Origin: JBJENW01 sp051880395
Lineage (GTDB): Bacteria > Bacillota > Clostridia > Lachnospirales > Lachnospiraceae
Reading direction: 5' to 3'
Assembly: GCA_051880395.1 (NCBI GenBank)
Contig: JBJENW010000176.1
Location: 1 to 12,620, forward strand
Length of the DNA: 12,620 nt
The position numbers and the translations under genes are program-made. The notes under the pieces are model-generated. The model was not told the DNA's origin. It was given only the letters and a program-made list of their open reading frames with translations, and did not search any database. Each line of letters starts with the position of its first letter. Within the stretch, counting starts at the first letter, position 1. Shown piece by piece: positions 7,890 through 12,620 of this stretch.

Positions 7890-8358
7890 AAAATCCACCG
7901 TCATTATATGCTCTTGCAATAACGTAAGATGGCTCATAATACGCACTGCAATTGTAATCATCTATTTTCTCACAAATTTCATCGTTATACACGCGAAACA
8001 TCCCTTGAACATAATCTTCGTCAGGCAGCTGCGTGTCTACGATCAGTCTTGTATAGACCTTTCCCATCTGTGTTTCTGATGGAATCTTTGTGACCAGGTT
8101 CGGATCTACCTCTTGAATATAAAAGGTTCCCTCCTGCAATTGATAGTCCTCGATCCATTCACTTTCTATTTTGAGTGGATTCTCACAGTGCAGTACATTT
8201 GCCAGACTGATGAGTCGCAGCCATTCTTCTCTTGAAATTTGATTTACCACATACCGATTTCTTTGATGTATTTTTCTTGCAACCCGCTCGATCATATAGC
8301 AGAGAAAATACAGATCATTTTCTGTAATCTGTTCATCTTCAAAAAATATGTTTGTCAT
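7888..8358 (-). CDS. Partner protein of the second DUF3990 gene, frame interrupted at its 3' end
   Basis: I do not recognise a named family. The 156-residue reading is acidic, with a helical N-terminal part (TENDLYFLCYMIERVARKIH, residues 12-31), a middle segment ending in TQMGKVYTRLIVDT (136 aa region), and a conserved-looking end: YNCSAYYEPSYVIARAYNDG followed by GF and a TGA stop. The stop context is TTT TGA C. Skipping one base restores a long continuation (see the entry at 7635-7889), so this is probably two thirds of a larger protein. The ATG overlaps the stop of the DUF3990 gene as ATGA (8355-8358), and AGGAG lies nine bases upstream, so the two are translationally coupled. By position it is a candidate antitoxin or accessory subunit; no HTH motif is seen. 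Confidence 0.65.
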   Translation of the reverse strand: MTNIFFEDEQITENDLYFLCYMIERVARKIHQRNRYVVNQISREEWLRLISLANVLHCENPLKIESEWIEDYQLQEGTFYIQEVDPNLVTKIPSETQMGKVYTRLIVDTQLPDEDYVQGMFRVYNDEICEKIDDYNCSAYYEPSYVIARAYNDGGF

Positions 8359-8807
8359 ACCTCATAGCTCCTTTCGTACTGCAGACATGAAAGTGCTCGT
8401 TCTGTGCAAAATACGATTTGATGCGTTGGATATTTGAATTTTACTAATTCCCAAAAGGCACTGCGTGAAATATTCCCTCGTACAAAATCTTCGATATAAT
8501 CCCATATGGTGTCATCTGCCATTGGTCCTTCTACAATATCAAATTCGTGTTCGATTCCTCTTCGGCAATCTACCACAAAATCCAGCCACTCTTCGGTCAT
8601 AGCAGGAAACTTGCAAATCTTTAATTTTTCGTTTTGACAGTATTTGTAACTATTTACAATATGGTTTTTTCGTTTTGTTAACGCCCATCTGACTGCCTGT
8701 TTTTCCATGTTTGTGCTGTAAAATCCATAGCCAAAATCTTTATAATAGCCGTTTGTCATTATTTTCGGTTTCTGCACGACCACGTTGCTTCCATGAAACA
8801 AAGTCAT
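8355..8807 (-). CDS. Second DUF3990 protein, ADP-ribosyltransferase-like, candidate toxin
   Basis: This is a shorter DUF3990 protein (about 150 residues). It has FHGS at residues 4-7 and KDFGYGFYST at 23-32, followed by FDIVEGPMADDTIWDY and HQIVFCTERALSCLQY. These four blocks line up in order with those of the DUF3990 gene at 6418-7110, so the two are homologous but clearly diverged. The start at 8807 is chosen because GGAGG (8816-8820) lies eight bases upstream; the ATG at 8822 contains that ribosome site. The gene begins 18 bp after the stop of the silent hsdS half, with no promoter visible between, so it may depend on transcription from the recombinase/hsdS side. Its stop overlaps the start of the next gene (ATGA). 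Toxin activity is inferred from the family. Confidence 0.8.
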   Translation of the reverse strand: MTLFHGSNVVVQKPKIMTNGYYKDFGYGFYSTNMEKQAVRWALTKRKNHIVNSYKYCQNEKLKICKFPAMTEEWLDFVVDCRRGIEHEFDIVEGPMADDTIWDYIEDFVRGNISRSAFWELVKFKYPTHQIVFCTERALSCLQYERSYEV

Positions 8808-8824
8808 TCTGTTTTCCTCCATAA

Positions 8825-8915
8825 ATTATCCAAAATACTGCTGCATGAGACTGTCAAACAGAAGCTGGGTTTCGTCGAGTGACTTCTGTATGGCAACTTT
8901 GGATTTGTCGACTTG
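8825..8915 (-). repeat. 91-bp direct repeat, copy 1 (3' end of the silent hsdS half)
   Basis: This segment matches 11381-11471 at 88 of 91 positions, in the same orientation. It encodes the C-terminal helix and stop of both HsdS proteins (VDKSKVAIQKSLDETQ and LLFDSLMQQYFG). The three differences (8853, 8859, 8865) leave the protein unchanged. It provides homology for recombination between the two hsdS copies. Confidence 0.92.
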
Positions 8916-9413
8916 GTGAACGAAAGTTGCGAACTGTTTTTGTTCTTCTAAATTAGGAATAATAACTTCAATATCAGCTATTACCCCCAAATGAAGATGC
9001 TTTATCGCAACTCCTTTGGTTCCAGTCATAAACTGTCTCTGAATTTTCTCTGTTTTTAGCTGCTCACATAGAAATTCCGGAATCAATTTTGTTCTATCAT
9101 ACTTAATCACAGCTAAACTCTCGAAAAGACCTAGCTTTTCTTCTGTTTTTACTATAACTGGAGCACCTAAGGAACCACTCTTTGATAACAGAATATCATT
9201 CATTTCTGTCTGACATCTTTTCTGAATCTCCATATATTCATCCTCTGAAATATGTTTCACATCAGAAAAATCAAGTTCACCATTTACAATATTCTTTGCC
9301 GATATAAATGTAATACCATCATCCAAATAATTAGGCGTTTTGTGCGTGCCATCAGTAATCTTCGTACACACATCTCCAAGTCTTACAGTATCGTATTCTC
9401 CCTTCTCAAACAT
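8826..9413 (-). CDS. hsdS: Silent hsdS half: one target recognition domain with C-terminal helix
   Basis: HsdS sets the DNA target of type I systems through two target recognition domains (TRDs) joined by conserved helices. This 195-codon reading has only one TRD (VRLGDVCTKITDGTHKTPNY near residues 9-28, FISAKNIVNGELDF near 36-49) and the C-terminal helix SKVAIQKSLDE shared with the full HsdS. The ATG at 9413 is really the internal Met of a KARFVEMF motif that continues upstream into the 25-bp repeat. No ribosome site precedes it and the recombinase gene begins at once, so it is best seen as a storage cassette, not an expressed gene. Joined at the repeat, it would continue the first half of the hsdS at 11382-12449 in frame. 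Confidence 0.85.
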   Translation of the reverse strand: MFEKGEYDTVRLGDVCTKITDGTHKTPNYLDDGITFISAKNIVNGELDFSDVKHISEDEYMEIQKRCQTEMNDILLSKSGSLGAPVIVKTEEKLGLFESLAVIKYDRTKLIPEFLCEQLKTEKIQRQFMTGTKGVAIKHLHLGVIADIEVIIPNLEEQKQFATFVHQVDKSKVAIQKSLDETQLLFDSLMQQYFG

Positions 9414-9432
9414 CTCGACAAATCGGGCTTTG
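9408..9432 (-). repeat. 25-bp direct repeat, copy 1: candidate recombination site at the recombinase 3' end
   Basis: The 25 bases are identical to 11901-11925, in the same orientation, and encode KARFVEMF in the central helix of HsdS. The core CGATTTGTCG is a short palindrome with AAA and TTT at the outer ends, the sort of imperfect symmetry seen in tyrosine recombinase sites. The recombinase stop codon (9433-9435) directly abuts it. Confidence 0.8.
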
Positions 9433-10401
9433 CTAAGCCATATACTTCTGGTGCGATGTTTTTACATTATTTTGGTTTACCATGGCATACTGCATTGTCG
9501 TATCAATCTGCGAATGGCCAAGGATCTTTTGTACCTGCTCAATCGGCATTCCTTTATCAATGGCTCTTGTTGCCATCGTTCGTCTGAATTTATGCGGATG
9601 AATTTTTTCTAAATCCAGTTGTCTTCCCAGTTGGCGCAACCTGATTTCCACACCACTGATTTTCAATCGATCGTGCGGCGCATCTAAAGTTACAAACAAC
9701 GCCGAATTGTCATCTGTTCGACTGGAAATATATTCTTTCAAATGTACCTTTGCTTTTGCATCAAAATAGACACGCCGTTCCTTCCCGCCTTTTCCGTAAA
9801 CAACGCACTCGCGTCCTTCCAGATCAATGTCCTCTATGTTCAGATTTACTAATTCTCCTACGCGGATTCCGGTAGAATATAATAAGTCTATGATTGCCAA
9901 ATCTCTGACTTCCTTGCAGTTATCTCGAAGCTTTTCAATTCCTTCATCCGAAATCGTATTCTTAACAACGGTCTTCGTTTTTATTTTGTGAATCCGTCGC
10001 ATTGGACTTTTCAAAATGTAATCTTCTTCTTCAAGCCACGAGAAAAAACTGGAAATATTTCTTCTGACATTATCAATCGTCACATTCGAGCAGTTATTCC
10101 GTTTCTGATAATTTGCCAGATATTCCCTTATCTCCTCGGTTGTAATTTTTCGAACCTCTGTATCAATCTGCGTCAGCATATACTCCACAGTTACCCGATA
10201 ATACTGAATGGTCCGCTCCGAACAGCCTTCCACCTTTTTTGCCGCCAAAAACATTTTCAGAAACTCGCTATTCGAAATATTAGTTTTCTCTGGCTCATTT
10301 TCTGCAAACGCTTTCAGGATCACTTCCTGCAATTTTTTCATCTGCGCAATTGATAAATACTCGGCCATTTCATTTAATACCATTACGATTTTTTCTTCCA
10401 T
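9433..10401 (-). CDS. Tyrosine recombinase/integrase next to the silent hsdS cassette
   Basis: This is a site-specific DNA recombinase of the XerC/D-like tyrosine family. The 322-residue protein has an N-terminal SAM-like core-binding domain (about 42-140 from the chosen start) and a complete catalytic domain. The catalytic set is visible: TGIRVGEL (Arg 180), YGKGGKERR (Lys), HPHKFR (His 270 and Arg 273), ILGHSQ (His 296) and TTMQYAM (nucleophile Tyr 305). The start at 10401 is chosen because AAAGGA lies about ten bases upstream; the reading can extend to a TTG at 10443 with no good ribosome site. The stop lies one base from the 25-bp hsdS repeat. Recombinases in this position next to hsdS genes typically shuffle specificity domains, which is the likely role here. 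Confidence 0.9.
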   Translation of the reverse strand: MEEKIVMVLNEMAEYLSIAQMKKLQEVILKAFAENEPEKTNISNSEFLKMFLAAKKVEGCSERTIQYYRVTVEYMLTQIDTEVRKITTEEIREYLANYQKRNNCSNVTIDNVRRNISSFFSWLEEEDYILKSPMRRIHKIKTKTVVKNTISDEGIEKLRDNCKEVRDLAIIDLLYSTGIRVGELVNLNIEDIDLEGRECVVYGKGGKERRVYFDAKAKVHLKEYISSRTDDNSALFVTLDAPHDRLKISGVEIRLRQLGRQLDLEKIHPHKFRRTMATRAIDKGMPIEQVQKILGHSQIDTTMQYAMVNQNNVKTSHQKYMA

Positions 10402-10466
10402 GTTGCTATATTCCTTTCCAATATACCAACATCCTGCAACCAATCCTTATTTCATCGTTTCATCTT

Positions 10467-10541
10467 CTATTTATCATTTTCTTTTATATCTTCTTTTGCA
10501 GTTTCAATCCAATACAAAACCAACTCTTTTTGCGTTCCAAT
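10467..10541 (-). pseudogene. Remnant of the start of a HEPN-domain gene
   Basis: Directly after the stop of the nucleotidyltransferase remnant, the frame from 10541 reads IGTQKELVLYWIETAKEDIK and then ENDK followed by TAG. This resembles the first helix of HEPN-domain proteins, which commonly start with a KELV-Y-(I/L)E-AKEDL pattern and follow a nucleotidyltransferase gene. The usual ATG would be the ATT here, and GGAAATTG stands where the ribosome site is expected. Only 24 codons remain. The assignment rests on this short motif plus the neighbour. Confidence 0.45.
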
Positions 10542-10545
10542 TTCC

Positions 10546-10743
10546 TCAGGCTGATTCATACAGTGTCACTCCTTCTTTATTCACATTGGCATAAAACGGA
10601 TCATTCTTCATCCATTTCTGATACTGTTCTTTACTTTTTGCAATCGGTTTTATATCTACATCATAATCCATATTCAAATCGAATGTTAAATCCGAAAGCT
10701 GGACAGTCTTCGATCCTTTTCTATGCTGCTTTACTATAATCAA
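10546..10743 (-). pseudogene. C-terminal remnant of a nucleotidyltransferase (MNT-type antitoxin)
   Basis: The last 55 residues (LSDLTFDLNMDYDVDIKPIA, then KSKEQYQKWMKNDPFY, then NVNKEGVTLYES) match the C-terminal pattern of small Pol-beta-fold nucleotidyltransferases: a Y(D/E)V(D/I) strand, a charged helix ending in PFY-NV, and KEGV-LY. The N-terminal half with the GS and D-D catalytic motifs is absent. The frame opens only at a TTG (10743) inside the end of the YgiT gene, with no ribosome site. It is therefore a truncated gene, cut where the DUF4258/YgiT module begins. These proteins normally pair with HEPN toxins, and a HEPN remnant follows. Confidence 0.55.
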
Positions 10744-10948
10744 TTACTGATATATCTTGCATAATTTGTTTTGCTGCTTCTACCAGTTTTTCTAATTTTT
10801 CTGATACTTCATCTTTAAATGTAATTTCACCGCAAATCGGGCACTCCAAACATGGGACATTTTTTATAACGATAATGCAATCGTTATATTCCACTGTAAA
10901 TGTCGTTTTTGTTTCTAATTTATCATCTAAAAAACATCTCTTACACAT
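10721..10948 (-). CDS. YgiT-type zinc finger protein, candidate antitoxin
   Basis: This 75-residue protein matches the N-terminal zinc-finger module of MqsA/YgiT antitoxins: CKRC at residues 2-5 and CLECPICG near 33-40 provide the two cysteine pairs for zinc. The following EKLEKLVEAAKQIMQDISVI segment and DYSKAA end are normal for the short members that lack the C-terminal HTH of MqsA. The ribosome site AAGGAGGT lies in the last codons of the upstream DUF4258 gene, seven bases before ATG 10948, so the pair is coupled. The gene is likely the antitoxin of that pair. Without an HTH domain, operator binding would have to come from the zinc module or elsewhere. Confidence 0.82.
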   Translation of the reverse strand: MCKRCFLDDKLETKTTFTVEYNDCIIVIKNVPCLECPICGEITFKDEVSEKLEKLVEAAKQIMQDISVIDYSKAA

Positions 10949-10953
10949 TTCTT

Positions 10954-11283
10954 CTACCTCCTTGTTTTGTAATCATCATGCCAATGTATCTGATCTGGAT
11001 AACAAGCTGAAATAATTAAAAATTTATTTCCGTTAAATCCAACAACAATATGAATCACTTTTTTGTCACTTATTTTGTTTCCCATAATCAAACAACTTGG
11101 AAACGATTTTTCAGATGTATTGTTATCATCAAGTGGATAGTCCTCGATAATTTCTCCGTTCAGAATACAGTTTTCAATATCTGCTCGACGTATATCTCTT
11201 TCAAGCATTCTCTTTTGACAATGTGCAGTATACTCAACTGGCTTTCCCTCTATCCATGCCTTTTTTAAAACTTTTAAATCCAT
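10954..11283 (-). CDS. DUF4258 protein, candidate toxin of the YgiT pair
   Basis: DUF4258 proteins are small, often found beside YgiT-type zinc-finger proteins, and are thought to be toxins with an RNase-like fold related to the RelE/MqsR group. The activity is inferred, not shown here. The 109-residue protein has YTAHCQKRMLERDI near the start (His and Arg typical of the family), a middle EIIEDYPLDD, and HIVVGFNGNKFLIISACYPD near the end, followed by HWHDDYKTRR. The start is placed at 11283 (MDLKVL), preceded by GGTGAG; the ATG at 11292 lies too close to its AAGGG. The stop overlaps the ribosome site of the YgiT gene. The pair lies inside the segment flanked by the hsdS repeats. Confidence 0.8.
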   Translation of the reverse strand: MDLKVLKKAWIEGKPVEYTAHCQKRMLERDIRRADIENCILNGEIIEDYPLDDNNTSEKSFPSCLIMGNKISDKKVIHIVVGFNGNKFLIISACYPDQIHWHDDYKTRR

Positions 11284-11319
11284 ACTCACCATCCCTTCTA
11301 TTTATGTATTTCCAAATAT

Positions 11320-11353
11320 ATGATACCGCCTATCTATCTTTTCATGATACCGC
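11320..11353. repeat. Two direct copies of ATGATACCGC upstream of the DUF4258/YgiT pair
   Basis: ATGATACCGC occurs at 11320-11329 and 11344-11353, a period of 24 bp, in the 98-bp gap between hsdS and the DUF4258 gene. Paired direct sites close to a toxin-antitoxin start suggest an operator, but I see no convincing -35 to place them in a promoter. Confidence 0.45.
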
Positions 11354-11380
11354 GGTTCTATCTCTGTCGTTCAGACAAGG

Positions 11381-11471
11381 ATTATCCAAAATACTGCTGC
11401 ATGAGACTATCAAATAGAAGTTGGGTTTCGTCGAGTGACTTCTGTATGGCAACTTTGGATTTGTCGACTTG
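11381..11471 (-). repeat. 91-bp direct repeat, copy 2 (3' end of the active hsdS)
   Basis: This is the partner of 8825-8915 (88/91 identical, same orientation, 2556 bp apart). It encodes the C-terminal helix and stop of the full-length HsdS. Confidence 0.92.
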
Positions 11472-12449
11472 TTTGACAAATGAATCAAACTCAATTTGCT
11501 TGTCCAATGGTGGAATAACAAAATCCAGTTCTTCCAAAATCTTCCTAGTTAAATACTTTGTCAATCCACCTAATGACTGTTGTTGTAAATACACAAGTTT
11601 ATCTTCCAACTGATATCTAAAAAGTTGATATGACCAATCTTCTTTCAACCCCAATACATAAGTTCTCTGATAAGCGTTAAACTTGCCTTTATAGTATTTA
11701 ACATCGTATTTTCCAGCAGCGTTATTACCAGCTAACAATAATGCTTCTTGGTCGAATGCAAACTTATCTATTCTCAATGCTTCTTTTGAACAAGTGAAAA
11801 ATGGATATTCCCCATCTTCTACGGCTGCATTAGAATCAAGTTTTCCTGTTGTTGTATAGAAAACATCATTCCACTTAAGAACAGGATATCCCTTATCATA
11901 AAACATCTCGACAAATCGGGCTTTGATTAGATCATCTAATTTTTGAAGTTCTTGCTTTCTCGAATCAATAACAAACTTACATTTATTTAATACTTCTACT
12001 ATTTCGTCTTGCCTTCTTCTATCTAACACAGGTACCGGATATTCCGCTACACGTTTAGGCTGTGCTCGTGTTAATGATCCTCCTATTCCCGTAACCTCAC
12101 TTGTCATTAATTTTTGGAACTTTGGTGATCTGAAATACCATGCTAAAAATTCAGGATTATATGTTTCAGTTCTTATAACAATCCATTCAGATGAAGCGAT
12201 GTTCATCTTATCAGACTCATCTGAAACAATCCAAACTCTATTTATCCTTGGATTGATTTTGCACAAAAGAATATCATTCTTCTTTACAACAGCTTTGTTT
12301 GAAGCAATTTCATCTCCTCTTAAATATTCTGGATGCCCTGTTTCATAAATAGGAACACTATACATTTCAAAAATCGTATCAGGCATTTTTGCCGGATTAA
12401 TACTTTCGCTTTTATATTTATTTATATTTTTTAATTTTATAAATTCCAT
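11382..12449 (-). CDS. hsdS: Type I restriction-modification specificity subunit HsdS
   Basis: The 355-residue protein has the full two-TRD plan. TRD1 spans about 1-140. A conserved helix follows (RRQDEIVEVLNKCKFVIDSR to LDDLIKARFVEMF, about 145-183). TRD2 spans about 190-310 and the last helix (QVDKSKVAIQKSLDE to MQQYFG) 327-355. The KARFVEMF codons form the 25-bp repeat and the last 91 bp match the silent half. It is slightly shorter than the roughly 400 residues common for HsdS but complete. GGAG lies nine bases before the ATG at 12449. HsdS should act with HsdM (not in the window) and with HsdR (2890-6195). Its upstream region ends in an apparent group II intron 3' end, so its transcript may begin beyond the window. 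Confidence 0.94.
   Translation of the reverse strand: MEFIKLKNINKYKSESINPAKMPDTIFEMYSVPIYETGHPEYLRGDEIASNKAVVKKNDILLCKINPRINRVWIVSDESDKMNIASSEWIVIRTETYNPEFLAWYFRSPKFQKLMTSEVTGIGGSLTRAQPKRVAEYPVPVLDRRRQDEIVEVLNKCKFVIDSRKQELQKLDDLIKARFVEMFYDKGYPVLKWNDVFYTTTGKLDSNAAVEDGEYPFFTCSKEALRIDKFAFDQEALLLAGNNAAGKYDVKYYKGKFNAYQRTYVLGLKEDWSYQLFRYQLEDKLVYLQQQSLGGLTKYLTRKILEELDFVIPPLDKQIEFDSFVKQVDKSKVAIQKSLDETQLLFDSLMQQYFG
11901..11925 (-). repeat. 25-bp direct repeat, copy 2: recombination site inside hsdS
   Basis: It is identical to 9408-9432 in the same orientation, 2493 bp away. It lies between TRD1 and TRD2 coding regions, so a crossover here replaces TRD2 while keeping the reading frame. Confidence 0.8.
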
Positions 12450-12565
12450 CTACCTCATCTCCGTAACCCAAACTTATTATTTGGGACTTTCCTTTCCATT
12501 CATTTCACTTCTTCTAAGCGTGCAATTTTTCTCGCTTCCCTCCATTTTTTGCCGTTTCAAGGTCA
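12450..12565. other. Gap between hsdS and the intron end; small hairpin near the hsdS ribosome site
   Basis: No gene is supported. On the hsdS strand, CCCAAA (12480-12485 read in reverse complement) and TTTGGG (12467-12472) form a 6-bp stem with a 7-nt loop just upstream of the GGAG of hsdS. It could affect translation but is too short to be sure. No convincing HsdM C-terminus is seen in any frame. Confidence 0.4.
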
Positions 12566-12620
12566 GGTCGAGTAGACGCACCCCTTACGGGTGTGCGCCC
12601 CTCTCAGATTCCGGACGTGC
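12566..12620 (-). ncRNA. 3' end of a group II intron (domain V tail and domain VI), partial
   Basis: Read on the minus strand, the last 55 bases begin GCACGTCCGG, like the 3' strand of domain V. They continue with CTGAGAGGGG and a hairpin with a GTAA loop (GCGCACACCC/GGGGTGCG) resembling domain VI, then end in GTCTACTCGAC, a common 3' terminus of bacterial group II introns. The rest, including any reverse transcriptase gene, would lie beyond 12620. The 3' boundary is approximate. The intron is on the same strand as hsdS and 116 bp upstream, so it would be transcribed into the hsdS message. Recognition is by pattern memory; the domain V 5' strand with the catalytic triad is not in view. Confidence 0.55.

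Larger units (their letters stand above)
9408..11925. other. Predicted excisable segment bounded by the 25-bp repeats
   Basis: The segment contains the recombinase, the nucleotidyltransferase/HEPN remnants, the DUF4258/YgiT pair and the TRD2 half of the active hsdS. Because the 25-bp sites are direct, recombinase action would release it as a circle of 2493 bp and leave one site in a recombined hsdS. This is an inference from geometry; no circle junction can be seen here. Confidence 0.5.

Noticed and set aside
8826..9413. The hsdS half as an independently expressed gene
   Set aside because: The ATG is an internal Met of the conserved central helix, with no ribosome site and the recombinase gene directly upstream.
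10402..10443. Recombinase start at the upstream TTG
   Set aside because: TTG with no good ribosome site, while ATG 10401 has AAAGGA at a suitable distance and the recombinase domain begins well after it.
10546..10743. A complete 65-residue protein
   Set aside because: The only start is a TTG inside the YgiT gene without a ribosome site, and the content matches just the C-terminal half of a nucleotidyltransferase.
8825..11471. CRISPR array or insertion sequence from the repeated segments
   Set aside because: Only two copies of each repeat, far apart, explained as shared hsdS coding sequence; no transposase or terminal inverted repeats are seen.

Overview
The window looks like chromosomal DNA of a gut-type Clostridia, most likely Lachnospiraceae. 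This is inferred from the moderately AT-rich composition, strong AGGAGG ribosome sites, extended -10 promoters, and the gene set (TrmO, M18 aminopeptidase, DUF3990, YgiT and DUF4258 proteins). The lineage call rests on gene content and style only.

Layout. Positions 1-2770 hold a minus-strand housekeeping operon: a short membrane protein resembling the start of a DUF58 protein, then an M18 aminopeptidase, then the tRNA methyltransferase TrmO. A 27-bp inverted repeat lies at the left edge. Positions 2890-12620 hold a type I restriction-modification island. hsdR (2890-6195, minus) has its own promoter. hsdS (11382-12449, minus) lies far upstream of it, and no hsdM is in the window. At the right edge is what looks like the 3' end of a group II intron, on the same strand as hsdS.

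Between hsdR and hsdS is accessory DNA in two blocks. Block one (6315-8807) has two convergent DUF3990 loci, predicted ADP-ribosyltransferase-fold proteins. One (plus strand) is paired with an XRE-domain protein and has a palindrome between its -35 and -10 boxes. The other (minus strand) is paired with an unrecognised protein whose frame breaks at a TTT TGA C sequence. Block two (8826-11381) has a start-less second hsdS half, a tyrosine recombinase, remnants of a nucleotidyltransferase/HEPN module, and a DUF4258/YgiT toxin-antitoxin pair.

How it may work together. The hsdS half and the active hsdS share a 91-bp 3' repeat (88/91 identical) and a 25-bp central repeat (identical), in direct orientation. 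The recombinase gene ends one base from one 25-bp copy. Recombination between the 25-bp copies would excise about 2.5 kb as a circle and fuse the first recognition domain of HsdS in frame to the alternative second domain, changing the DNA target of the restriction-modification enzyme. The toxin-antitoxin pair lies inside the excisable segment, where it could penalise loss of the circle. This switching model is inference from repeat geometry; the repeats and the shared frame are read directly from the sequence.
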